Source: Craterostigma plantagineum
Taxonomy: Eukaryota; Streptophyta; Magnoliopsida; Lamiales; Linderniaceae
Assembly (NCBI GenBank): GCA_027422505.1
Contig: JAPQWV010000492.1
Span: 1 to 64,000, forward strand
Length of the DNA stretch: 64,000 bases
Direction: 5' to 3'
The notes under the pieces were generated by a model, which ran no database searches, was not told the origin of the DNA, and worked only from the letters and a program-made list of their open reading frames with translations. A program made the position numbers and the translations under genes. Below are positions 46,517 to 57,425 of the stretch, in pieces (the stretch's first letter is position 1; each line of letters opens with the position of its first letter).

Positions 46517-48063
46517 GTACCTAACCCAACCAGCGGACTCCGGAAGAAGAAGATTTCTACAAAAAGCTGATTAAGGGTGAAATCATACCTAACCCAACCA
46601 CATGTCGTCAAGAAGGCTCAAGTCAGAAGCGTCGTCATGACGATACTGAGGATCAGGATCGTCCTGAGGGGGAGAAGAGACCAAGAATCACTCTCGGCGG
46701 ACGAGGACGCGGTGTTCAAACTCGTGGAGGAGGTTCTTCCCGACAATCCAACCCACCACCAAAGTCTTCTAGGGGCAGACAAACTACGACAGGGCCGAAC
46801 CAGACAATTTCCCTTGGCAAAGCAGAGTCTGGCTCTCTGAGGATCTCCACCCAATCAGTCCAAACAATCACAAACCCTCGTCCAAATGATCCTCAAGGCT
46901 ACATCGACAGATACATCTTAGAAGAGGAATGGATGACGAGAACAGAGACAGAAGAAGAATCCCGCCTTAGAATTGAAAGGGTTCGCGAAATTTTGAAGGC
47001 GGCGGCAGCAGACCTCTGTTTCATTGAGCGAGAGGAAGAGGAGCAAGGAGAAAATCCTGAGGCAGATCTTCCAGAGCTTCCGGAACTCCTTCGACATCAA
47101 GTGCCCGAGGAACCGACGCCGGGCTACGAGTTCATAGAAACACGTTGGAGGAACGCGAAGATCAAGGCACCTTTTCTTGAGGATCTCTATCCAAAGATCT
47201 GGCGTAAGGAAGAAGAAATTAAGGGAGTCAACGAGCTGAATCTTCGAGGCCTAATGCACCTAAAAGGGACTGCTAGGGGACTTAGTCATCAGATTATGCT
47301 CTGGGAAGGCTTAGCCCAGCGAGGTATGACTAGAGATCAGTACAGAAAATACCTCAGAGACCAAACAACCATCTGTGATGTCAAGGATGTCGAATGGGCG
47401 GTAGGAAGATATGTGGGCCCTGTCTTTGTGATTGATCGATATGACAGGAAAGTCGAAAGATATACAGAAGCAGATCTTCCCTACTTCCCACTGGGCGAAC
47501 TCAACAAGCTTTACAGTATTTATCGCAACAAGTTCACCCTTGACACTCACACAAAAAGAGATGGTTACAGAGCTATCAAAGAGTGCATGCTGAGACAGAT
47601 CAAGTACTTTGCATCACATGACCTCCAAATGGCCTTGGAAAACAATATGAGCAAAGTCAACCTAACTTGTCCGCTTAACAGATATAAGGATCTCGACAAG
47701 TATGGAGAGGGATACATCTTTCTTGAACCATCTCCAGGGGTCACTTACCTTCAAGCTCAGAAACAGGAATTACAAGTATTCCTTCTTTCAGATGCCTCCA
47801 AATTTTCAGATGGAACATTGAAGATTATCCTTAACCAACTTGTGACAAAGAAGAAGACAGTTTCTGAAGAAGACAAATTAGAAGGCACGGAGCTAGAAGA
47901 AAAGGAAGTCCTACGGAAACTAGTTGAAAAGATCAGATATCGAATTGTTCTTCGGAATGACATCACAGTTCGAGCACGCCCTAGGATTCAGGAAGACCTA
48001 CTTGGCCCACAGGGAACCTCCACCTCCTCCTCGCTCAAAGAAAAAGAAGAAGTGAAGACTTAG
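46517..48063 (+). CDS. ORF3 of Copia B: extra element-encoded protein of unknown function
   Basis: The frame is open from about 46517 to the TAG at 48063. The first ATG in frame is at 46933 and gives 376 residues. Visible parts: a Lys/Arg-rich stretch (EKRPRITLGGRGRG) and RGG-like box at about 46670-46745; an acidic coiled coil at about 46950-47110; and a conserved globular part with HQIMLWEGL, FVIDRYDRKVERYTEADL, YFPLGELNKLYSIYRNKF and GYRAIKECMLRQIKY. There is no signal peptide or membrane helix, so it does not look like an envelope protein. A broken homologue lies at the same place in element A, so it belongs to the family. The N-terminal third found in A is missing here. RNA/DNA binding is inference from the RGG-like box. 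Confidence 0.7.
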
Positions 48064-48090
48064 AAAATAGGCTCATATGTACTTTGGACA

Positions 48091-48103
48091 CTTAGGGGGA
48101 GAA
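48091..48103 (+). other. Polypurine tract of Copia B
   Basis: TTAGGGGGAGAA directly precedes the 3' LTR, where plus-strand DNA synthesis would be primed. Confidence 0.8.
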
Positions 48104-48399
48104 TGTTAGGAATATTTTAAAAGTGTCCAAAATATTTATTCTAAGTCTTAATATATCTTTGCAGTGTACTTTATATGTTTTATATTTGTAAGTGTGTTTG
48201 TGTTTGTAATGGGCTTGTTAGGGGCCCAATAAGCTTAAATACCTCTCAAGGTATTTAAGCTTAAACCCTAACACTCATTAATCTAAGTTTCCATTTTGCA
48301 AAAATCTCACGTATTCAACACTAAACCTCTAAAAGCATACCATTCACATTCTACGAAGGTTTAATCAGTTGAAGTGTTCTTGGACAATCTGGAATTACA
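48104..48399 (+). repeat. 3' LTR of Copia B
   Basis: 296 bp, nearly identical to the 5' LTR: two substitutions and two single-base insertions. Confidence 0.93.
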
Positions 48400-48680
48400 A
48401 AAACACGTCGAGCGACTTGAGCGATCCTAGTGAAAGTTGTGGATTGATGAGTAGTATAATTCTAGAAATGTCTTTCGTGCTATGATAAGATTGCAACCTA
48501 TTACCTCATGCTTCATGTGTTGACTAGATCATTTATTAGTTGATGATTATCTCGACATTCTTCTACGTTTTCTGAGATGAAACGGGAGAATTGTATTGAC
48601 GGATGTTCTATAATCCTAACTTGATTTAGTTTTATTCCGTTTTTATGATCGAGGATGATCGAAGCTAGTTTGGGGGTTGT

Positions 48681-50089
48681 TGATAAGTTAGGATTTTTCA
48701 CTATTTTTACAACCAGCAAAAGCGTAGTTTCGGTTGTTATTTATCGTAATATACTTTAATATTATGCATTTACATTCATATCTCTTGTTTGATAGATAAT
48801 GGAGCAAAATGGAACAAGTCGAGCTATCATGTGTACTAAGCACGATTATGAGAATGTGTGCTACAATCATCACAAGAATGGTTTAATGGGCTTTTAGTTT
48901 ATTTTCAACCCATCAAAAGAACTAAATCTACAAGAGGTTTGGTAATTAAGGAACAAGTCACGTGGAAACCCCAAGCTATGCACGTGATTCTAAGGAAGAA
49001 AAACAACTAAGCACTCATGACCAATTCAAATTTAGGAATATGCAAATAACGTGAGAAGACTTGGCCCATTCAAGAAAAAATCCGCTGCCCTCTATCTATA
49101 TAAAGCCATGCACAGACGAAGAGAAAAGGGAGGCTTGGACGAGACGAGTATTGACGGCTAAGAAGACTAGAGAAAGCTGAGAGCGATCCCGAGGGTCTCC
49201 AAGGCGTTTCTCCCTCGTTCACGATGGGATACGCCGCGGCGACGCGTGACGACTCGAGCATCGTGAGGGGCGAATTATATACCTTTATTACCTCATTTTC
49301 AACAATGTTTTCTTTCGACTCGTTGTTGATTTCGTTTAATCCCATGTTAGCTTAATTTCTTTTGTGATTGAGGCCATGTGAGGCCGGATTATGACTGCGT
49401 ATTAATGCTATTATTATCTATTTAATCATATGATTTAAGTTATGTCTTCTTTATTTGAGTTTATTGACGTGTGTGTGATCGGTCACCGCGCACACGATTA
49501 TTGACCTAGTACATGAGACTGAAAAGGTGATTGGAAAGGTTAGATCAAAATATCGAACATCGCTACGTAAAACCGACCAGAGATGGAAATCAGTTTCGTA
49601 TGTGTGGTTTTCGAGACCTTAGGGGCCGAAAGCGCCTAAACTCGGAGAGTTTCACGAAGATTAAATGAACGTGTAGGAACTACAGTCATATAGGAATATA
49701 GTTGATTGGTTCACTATTCATGTAGTGTTGCTAGTTACGTGAATAACGGGTAGCACGTCTGTTAGGAAATTTCACCTTGACTTGATTCATGTTGATTAGA
49801 TAGATTATATTGCATGAAGACGTAGGAATAATTCGTGCTAAGCATGTGTCTTGATCACGTCGTCGTCAATTGCTCTATCCTCACCTATTTTATTTGTGTT
49901 TAATTTATTATTTGTGTTTTATCTCTTTCTAATCAAATCAGCAAAACTATAAAAATTCCATTAGTTTAAATTAGAATTAGGAATATTTTTCTTAGAATTA
50001 ATCGAGCTGTCTTCGTGGATCGATACTCGGACTTCGTCCGTTTTACTACTTACACGACCTAGTGCACTTGCTAGTATTTGAGCGTGTCA
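48681..50089 (+). repeat. 3' LTR of element X
   Basis: 1,409 bp, starting TGATAAGTTAGG after the purine-rich AGTTTGGGGGTTGT (48667-48680) and ending GCGTGTCA. It has about 147 bp (about 49455-49602) absent from the 5' LTR. Confidence 0.85.
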
Positions 50090-50094
50090 GTGAA

Positions 50095-53085
50095 GGATTG
50101 CACGTAATTGCTATGGCACTTTTGGGATCACAATAAATAGGAATTCTATTTAAATCAAACCCGTAATCTCGTAGTTGGGTTCTTATCCACAAAATCTTTT
50201 CCTGTCCAATCGGCAGCCGGCAATCTGCATCATAATACCCAATTAGTTTCATACCTAAGCTCTTAGGATACCGAAGTCCTAGGTCTTTCAGATACTTCAA
50301 AATTCTTTTGACAGCATGAAGATGTGACTCCTTGGGAAAAGCTTGAAATCGTGCACATAGAGCATGGACCCAATAAATCCTTTGTAATGGGTAACATCTA
50401 CGGGTTCACCCAAATGATCTGCGTCAAGTTTGCACGTGGTCGACATTGGGGTACTTGAAGATTTGCTCTTATCGACCCCGTACTTTCTGAGAATGTCATT
50501 GATGTAATTGGACTGATTGATGAAGATTCCATCTTGAAGTTGTTTGATTTGCAGTCCATGGAAGAAGACATTTCCCCTTTCAAACTGGGCCTTCATCAAA
50601 TTGTTGAATTCAACACAGAGTTTTGGGTTTGTCAAGCCGAAAATGATGTCATCCACATAAATCTGTATGAGCATTACATCGAAGCCATCTTTCTTGGCAA
50701 ATAGTGTGGTGTCGATTTTGCCTTTAGTGAAGCCTGAGTTGATAAGGAAGTCAGATAAAACCTCGTACCAGGCCCTTGGAGCTCGGCTGAGTCCGTAGAG
50801 TGCCTTGTCGAGTTTGTATACGAAGTCTGAATGTTCTGTATTGACAAATCCGTCTGGCTGTGAGACATACACTTCTTTCTTCAAAATCCCATTCAAGAAG
50901 GCAGTCTTTACGTCCATTTGATAGACTGTAAAGTCTTTGTGTGCTGCATTGTACCCCTTCTTGCTTTGTGTGCTACAGGGGCAAAAGTCTCATCGTAGTT
51001 GATCCCTTCTTGCTGATTGTACCCCTTAGCTACAAGCCTAGCCTTGTTACGGATTACCACTCCATTTTCGTGTTTTTTACTTTTAAATACCCATTTGTTT
51101 CTATCACCCTTTTGCCTTTTGGACGAGGGACTAAGTTCCAAACTTTGAGATACTCGAACTGATTTATTTCTTCTTGCATAGCTACTATCCAGTCCAGGTC
51201 ACGCAGTGCATCAATGACTCCGGTTCAATTTGGCTCAAGAAACAAGTAAAATTGCATCATTTGATCTCAAACTTCTAGTCTGTATTCGTGCAGTGTGGTC
51301 TCCTATGATTTGATCTGTAGGATAACTTCGAATCCATTCCTTTTCATGGGGTAATGTATATTCATCCATTTCTAATTCCTCGTTAAGCGGGTGCTCGATT
51401 TCAGGGGCAGCAGCGTTGCTAGTAGAAGCCGGTGTGTTCTATGTCTGTGCTGCAGGGATCGAATTATATGCGTCTGAGGGTGAAATGCTTGTTCAGGAAT
51501 TGGTTCCGATTCTGAGTTGATGGACAAGGACTAGGTTCTGTATCAGGAAAGGAATCGATGGTTGTCGTGTTTCTGTTGATAGAGAAGTACATATGTTCAA
51601 AAGTTGATCCAGATCCATTTCCTCTTGAGCTTGTTGGCTGAAACATGTTGGTCTGCGGCTTCTTGTGTCTTTAGCTGCATGTTGTTGGTTGTACCCCAAA
51701 GTTACTTTGTATGTCCCTGCATGTTGATCAGAAGCGCTATTCGAGGACTCTCCTAATTCCATACATGATTGATAGAACCTATTGGTGTTTGGTCGAGTCC
51801 TGAGCTGTCTTGTCCAGAATTAATTTCTAGACCCTCATCTAATGTTACATTGGCACTTTCGATGATCTTTTTTTCTCACGGAGATATACCTTGTACGCCT
51901 TAGATTGCGCAGAGTAGCCCACAAAATTCCTTCAGTAGCCTTAGGATCTAGCATTGATTTGTCCTCTCGGTCATTGGCTACGAAGAACTTGCATCCAAAA
52001 ATCCTCAAGTGGGCTATCTTAGGTAATCTTTCTTTCATTAGTTCATAAGGTGTCTTTTCATATCTTAGATGAATGTTTGTTCGATTCTGAGTGTAGCACG
52101 CAGTGTTCATTGCTTCTGCCCTAAGAAAATGAGGTAGTGATGATTGTATTAGCATTGTTCGGCAGCTTCTACAAGCGTCCGGTTTCGTCTTTCTATGACC
52201 CCATTCTGTTGAGGTGTGTGGATAGTCGAGAATTGTTGAGTAATTCCTAGGGATTCGTAGAATTCACTGAGCTGTTGGTTCTTGAATTATGTTCCATTGT
52301 CAGACCGTATTAGTTTAACACTGCATTGTAGCAAGTTCTGCGTTGTCCTATTGAATTTGGGATATGTTCAACTGTCTCTGATTTTGTACGTAAAAAAAAA
52401 CGAACCCAGGTATATCATGAGAAGTCATCTACAATAACCAGCACATATTGCTTTCCACCGATGCTATCTGTTTGCATTGGGCCGCACAGATCGACGTGTA
52501 ACTCCAGTGGATGTTGAGTGGCTGTTGTGTGTTTTGTAGGGTGAGACGCCTTTTTTTCCTCTCTCACCAGCTGAGCACAGATGTTCGTTTTGGTACTTCA
52601 GTGGAGGAAGTCCAACAGCCAGCTTGTTGGTTGACAGTTTGTTGAGAGTCTTGAAATTAAGATGAGATAGCCGCCAGTGCCATAAGTTATTCTGAACTGA
52701 TGTTGCTTTGGATATCAGGCAGATGGTTGTTTTTTGTCTGATGGTCCTAATGTCGATGGTATACAGATTTGTGTGCGAGTTCCTGTGAGAAGTTCTTCAC
52801 CATCGGCATCGAGAATTTGCAAGTCCTCTTTTGAAACACTACTTGGAGTCCTATGACACTGAACTGTCCAATTAATAAGAGGTTGTGTGTTAGGCCTTCA
52901 ACATAAGAGACTTCCTTGATTGTGAGTCGATTGGATACAAGATCTCCATAACCAAGGATTCTTGCTCCATTGTTATTCCCAAAGTGCACCAGTCCACCCG
53001 GCCTATCAACATAGTTGCTCAATAGTCCCTTCTTCCCAGTCATGTGTGTTGATCAACCTGATTCTAAATAACACACATGTGGGGC
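50095..53085 (-). pseudogene. Copia A pol (interrupted and decayed)
   Basis: From 53085 downward: a damaged protease box (CYLESG then a stop) and LSNYVDRPGGLV; pre-integrase; integrase core remnants (QSSLPHFLRAEAMNTACY near 52140); reverse transcriptase ([27 protein letters not shown] near 51050; [20 protein letters not shown] at 50917; YVDDIIFG near 50660). It then runs to the RNase H part [13 protein letters not shown], cut at 50095. Several frameshifts and stops. The reverse transcriptase piece 50297-50917 is open. Confidence 0.85.
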
Positions 53086-53098
53086 CTGCAAAATCAAA

Positions 53099-55842
53099 CT
53101 AGAGGGTTTTAGGTACCCATTTAAAAATGGGTCCACCTTTGCTGTGCTTGTTAGTCAATATAGACTCTCTACCTAGCCTAGAATCATTCACAGTGGAAGA
53201 CTTTTACGAATGGTTTCTAGGTCTTGGGTTAGGGTTTCCTCATCTTTAAGCTTTGGAACCCATTTTTGCAATAATGAAGTTCTCTTTGTCTTAGCCTTAG
53301 GGACGTGTTTTTGGTCTTGTCTTGTTTTGCAGGTTCATTAATAGTTTTTGTTTTTTATCGTTTCTTTTTCTTTAAAAACGTGTCTTTTGTAAACGTTTTG
53401 TGAGCTGGTTTGTTGAAACAATCATGCATGGGAAAATAATTTGTGAATGAAAGGATGAGTTTTGCGATACATGAGAAAATAAAGACGGTACAAAAGTTTT
53501 TGAAGGAAAACAATCTATAACAAAAGGCTCGTTAAAATCGCGGGTCTCTTTCAAAATATCTTCCTTTCTAACCCAGACTTGACCTTTCAATGACCCTTTT
53601 ATGGGTCCTGAAAATTTCAAAGCATTAGTACAAGAAATTTTATCATGAGAAATCAAGGTCTACGTGAGTGTGTGTAGTCTTAATTTTTCTTTAAGTGTGG
53701 AGATTTTCTCGAGAAGATTCTGCCTTTCAACATCAAAAGGACTTTCTCTCTCTTTCGAGAGTGGAGTGTAGGTCACTGATTTTCTTTATACACTCAGGCA
53801 TATATCCTGTTGCATACGTAATCATTGGTCTATCACTCGTCGATTCTTCTGAGGTATCTCCTTCACTTGGACGAGGGATTTCTGATTCAAATTCAGTTAT
53901 TGTAGAACATTTTCTTTCTTTATAACTATCATTTAACTCTGTGTAATCGATGATATTTCTATTTTCTCGCGCGTTTGTGTCTCATCTGCGCCTCGTAAGG
54001 TTTCAGATTCACTGACAAAAAGGCATGAAATTTGTCATACAACCTAATTGCATGTATTTAAGATCATATAGATAAGGTGCATTTGTTATGCCTTGCTTTA
54101 ACATATATGGGTTTTCAAAACAAAGTCATTTATGAGGATTACAGAAATCAATATCTGCAGGTTTGTTCATGAAAATTGTCTGTTCTGTCTGTTCTCGTCG
54201 GGTTAAGAGGTCCTCCAATTTTTTTTATCTTGGAGTACAGTCTTTCCATTTCCTTAGAAAGTAAGTCATATTTCATTGTGGCGTCTATCGCTTGATCTCT
54301 ATGAGATCTCATTTTTTTGCTATTTCTTTGGCTTTAGCCTCGGATTTTAGCAACTGAGCTTCTAGCTTTGCAACTCTCTCATTGGCTACTATCACTCGAT
54401 TTTTCTCACATGCATAATCATACCTAAATTAGTCCAAGACTTCTAGAATATTTTGTAGGTTTGCTTCTAATTCTCTAATTTGCTTTTTGCTCTGTTTGTT
54501 TGAATTATATAGAGTTAGAAATTCATCTTTCATTTTAATTAAGAAGTCATAATCAGCTCCGCTTACCTCCACCATGTCTGAGCTGCAGGAGGTTTCCCTT
54601 TCTGAGTCGCTTCCTAAAGCTCCAGTTCCATCTTTCATCCAATCTGGCCATCAGCGCCATGTTTTCTTCCTTGCTGTCGGAAGTGTCTTCGAGCCAATGA
54701 TCATGTTCAGCCATCAGGACCATTCCCTTCTCCTTCTCCTCTGCCAATTGAGCTTTTGTACGATAATAATTGGCATCATTTTTCTTGAGCACTCTGCACT
54801 CTCTGGAAAAATGTCCAGTCTTCCCGCAACTGAAGCATTTTCCAGGTTGAGAGGTAATTGCTGGATTAGTTTCTTCATCTTGAGCCTTTTCCCATTGAAT
54901 TGGAAGAAGTTCTTTGACGGTTAGATGAGGATCCAAGCTTCTTATAGTATTTCTTATGTACGAAGTTTGAGACCAAAGCAAGTTGTTTTGCGAGCTCCTT
55001 AATTGTGTGCTCCTTGAGTTCTCCATGTTTTGTGAGGTCTTTGAGTTCTCCATCAGAATCTGAATCTTCTCCGTCCTGAATTTGTGCCTACTGGATGATC
55101 TCCTTGTCCTTTGATTACTTTCTTGGTGATCGTTCTGACATTAGCGTGAGCGCGTCGCTTCCCACTGGCCTAGCTTCCTCCCTACTTTTCTCCACATAAT
55201 TGGACTGTTGGTTGAGACAGTCGAATAATGTGTGGGCGCTGGTGTTAGTCAGGTCATTCATTTGTCTCATCATTATTGCTGTTGATTCCCATTCTGTCTG
55301 AAGCGAGCCGAGGAACTTGATATTGATCTCCATTATATTTTTCGTAGTTCCATTCATTTTTAACTCATTTAGTAGGGAGGAATCATTGGAACGTTCCTTG
55401 AAGGCTTTCTCCTTTGATTGCCTGAAACCGATCGTAAGATATTAGGGTATTGGCCATTCTCAGTACCCATCATCATGATCCTAAGTGCGTCCCACATTTC
55501 TTTGCTACTTTCTCTGCATTCGAGCTGTATGAGGATGTCATTGGGGATGGCCTGCATTAGGTATGACTTTGATATCTGATCAGCCTTATGGCGCATTTTT
55601 TCTTCGTCATTGTATTGGTCGATAGTCTTGAAGATCCTCTGTTCTTCTCTTGCAGGAGTGGTTGTGGTAGTGGCTGGGACAATGGTCCAGTACTGAAAAT
55701 GTCCATTGTAAATGCATTTCAGCAAGTTCTCTGAATTGTCCTTTCTCTTAATGAAGTTGATGAACCTTTTCTTCCAGACGACATGTTCTCTATGTCCGAC
55801 GACGGAAGGTCTAACATCATTTCCCATGCTTAAGGAGTCCAT
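53099..55842 (-). pseudogene. Copia A gag (frameshifted)
   Basis: Starts MDSLSMGND at 55842. The N-terminal Gag domain is open to 55369 (VWKKRFINFI; SYLMQAIPNDILIQLECR). The zinc knuckle CFSCGKTGHFSREC is at about 54837-54796. The coiled-coil C-terminal part is broken by several shifts. It ends with the Trp motif WVPKTL and TAG at 53101-53099. Confidence 0.82.
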
Positions 55843-55927
55843 TTCTTGTATTTTGGATATGATCGTTGACGTGTTATGTGAGGAAAATAAAATGTTGAAT
55901 CGGATTTTTTGCTCAATGGGTTGTGGG

Positions 55928-56560
55928 TTAAATTGAAGTTTTGAGGTTTGACTTTTGGAATTTGAAAGTTTGGTTCACGAATTGATTTAAGTGCGGGATT
56001 CGCAAAAGGTTTTCAGTTCGGGAAATGGTATGGGTTCGCGAAGTATGGACTGAATTCGGGAATGAATGGTTCGCGAATTGGTGTGAGAACTCGTGAACTG
56101 ACTTGCGAAATTGGGTTCGTGAAGTGAATGGATCACGAGGTGATTTGATTCGCAAAATGTCGAAGATGGCTAACTGACTATGAAGAGTTGATCAGTGAAA
56201 GGTGACTGAGTTCGCGAAATGATCAGATCACGAATTGGTCTGGGAGTTCGTGAACTAGCCTGAGAACTTGTATTCGTGAAGTTCCGGATTCGTGAAGAAA
56301 GATGCACGAATTTGAGACGTTGATCTTGAAAATCTGACGGCCCGTGAACTTCCAAGTCGCGAAGCTGAACTTCGCGATGCTAGATGACGTTTCCGTGAAC
56401 CGAATTTGTGACTTTGTGAACTGGATTCGCCAGCGAAGGAAGAGATCGCGAACAAGACTTGGCGGTCCGTGAAAACACAACCCCAATTAAACGCCGTTCG
56501 CGAATCAAGAACAACTGAAGAACAGGACTCGCGAATTGCGATTGTTCCAGAAAATCTTTC
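55928..56560 (-). repeat. TTCGCGAA-like motif array in the Copia A leader
   Basis: More than twenty TTCGCGAA/TTCGTGAA/TTTGCGAA copies occur over 0.63 kb upstream of gag, the counterpart of the array in element B. The rest of the leader (56560-57121) shows no gene. Confidence 0.65.
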
Positions 56561-57135
56561 TCAAAACTAACTGTAACCGATTGGGAAATTCTCAAAACGG
56601 ATAATTATGCAAGATATGAGCTTGAAGAACCCCCAAACAACAAACGAAACAGCCTGAAGGTGCTAATTTGTACTGTTGACGAGAGCTGAAGAATTCTGTT
56701 AGGACCCCAATTATCCAGCCTAGATTGAATTTAGAAGAATCGAATAGCAAATCTAAGAAAAACGAAGTTAGTGCTTGAGATTTGCTTATGAAGATAGCTT
56801 GGGAGAGAAGTAACGTTGAGAGCACACAAGGGAGGCGATTTTCCCTCTAAAATTTCCGATTCTAATTTTCCGATATAATTTTCCTTGTACAACACACTCC
56901 TAATTTCCGAAGGAGCACTTATATATACCATCTCGTGGTATATTTACACAAGTAGTCCTATACAATGACTATTTACTATTTAGCCCTAGACTACTTATTT
57001 ACATAGCAAGAATAAGACAACTATATTAATTGAATACAATAAAACAGCTCCAATAAATTATGAAGTAACAAAAAAATCAATTCTTTGATGCTTGAAATAA
57101 AGTTTTCTCACCTACATGCTTGCTCTGATACTACA

Positions 57136-57425
57136 TGTAATTCCAGGTTATCCAAGAACACTTCAACAAATTAACCTTCGATTGATGTGAATAGTGCATT
57201 TGGAGGTTTAGTGTGTTGAGTACGTGAAGTTGATAATGAAAAACTTAATTAGCAAAGGTTAGGGTTTAGGGCTTAAATACCTTGAATAGGTATTAAGCCC
57301 ATTGGGCCCTAATAAGCCCATTACAACTACCAACCCACTTAATACGACATAACACATTAAATACAACATAAAGAAATAAAGGACTTAGAATAAACGCTTT
57401 GGACACTTCTAAAATATTCCTAACA
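57136..57425 (-). repeat. 5' LTR of Copia A
   Basis: 290 bp. Read on the minus strand it starts TGTTAGGAATATTTTAGAAG and ends GGAATTACA, clearly homologous to the LTR of B. The following primer-binding site (57133-57122 on the minus strand) is TAGTATCAGAGC, one base off the tRNA-iMet complement. Confidence 0.88.

Larger units (their letters stand above)
38679..48399 (+). mobile_element. Copia element B, complete and young (Sirevirus-like, with ORF3)
   Basis: Both LTRs, primer-binding site, long leader, gag, pol (protease, integrase, reverse transcriptase, RNase H), an extra ORF3, polypurine tract and a perfect target duplication AAAAC (38674-38678 and 48400-48404). The two LTRs differ by only two substitutions and two 1-bp indels over about 295 bp, so insertion was recent. 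Nevertheless gag and pol carry frameshifts and an in-frame stop, so it was either inserted by trans-mobilisation or decayed after arrival. It sits inside element X. Confidence 0.93.
34781..50089 (+). mobile_element. Element X: non-autonomous LTR retrotransposon hosting Copia B
   Basis: Bounded by two LTRs starting TGATAAGTTAGG and ending ATGTCA/GTGTCA, with a perfect 5-bp target duplication GTGAA (34776-34780 and 50090-50094) in Copia A. The primer-binding site fits tRNA-Asp, as in Athila/Tat-type gypsy elements. Without the inserted Copia B, X is about 5.6 kb and has only a short gag-like ORF with no pol, so it is a non-autonomous (LARD/TR-GAG-like) element. Orientation + follows from the PBS. 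Confidence 0.85.
50095..57425 (-). mobile_element. Copia element A, 5' part (minus strand)
   Basis: From right to left: 5' LTR (57425-57136), altered primer-binding site, leader, gag and most of pol. It is interrupted at 50095 by element X and continues at 34775. Same family as B: similar LTR, leader motif array, gag, pol and ORF3. More decayed, so older. It inserted into the reverse transcriptase region of Copia D at 57425/57426. Confidence 0.88.
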
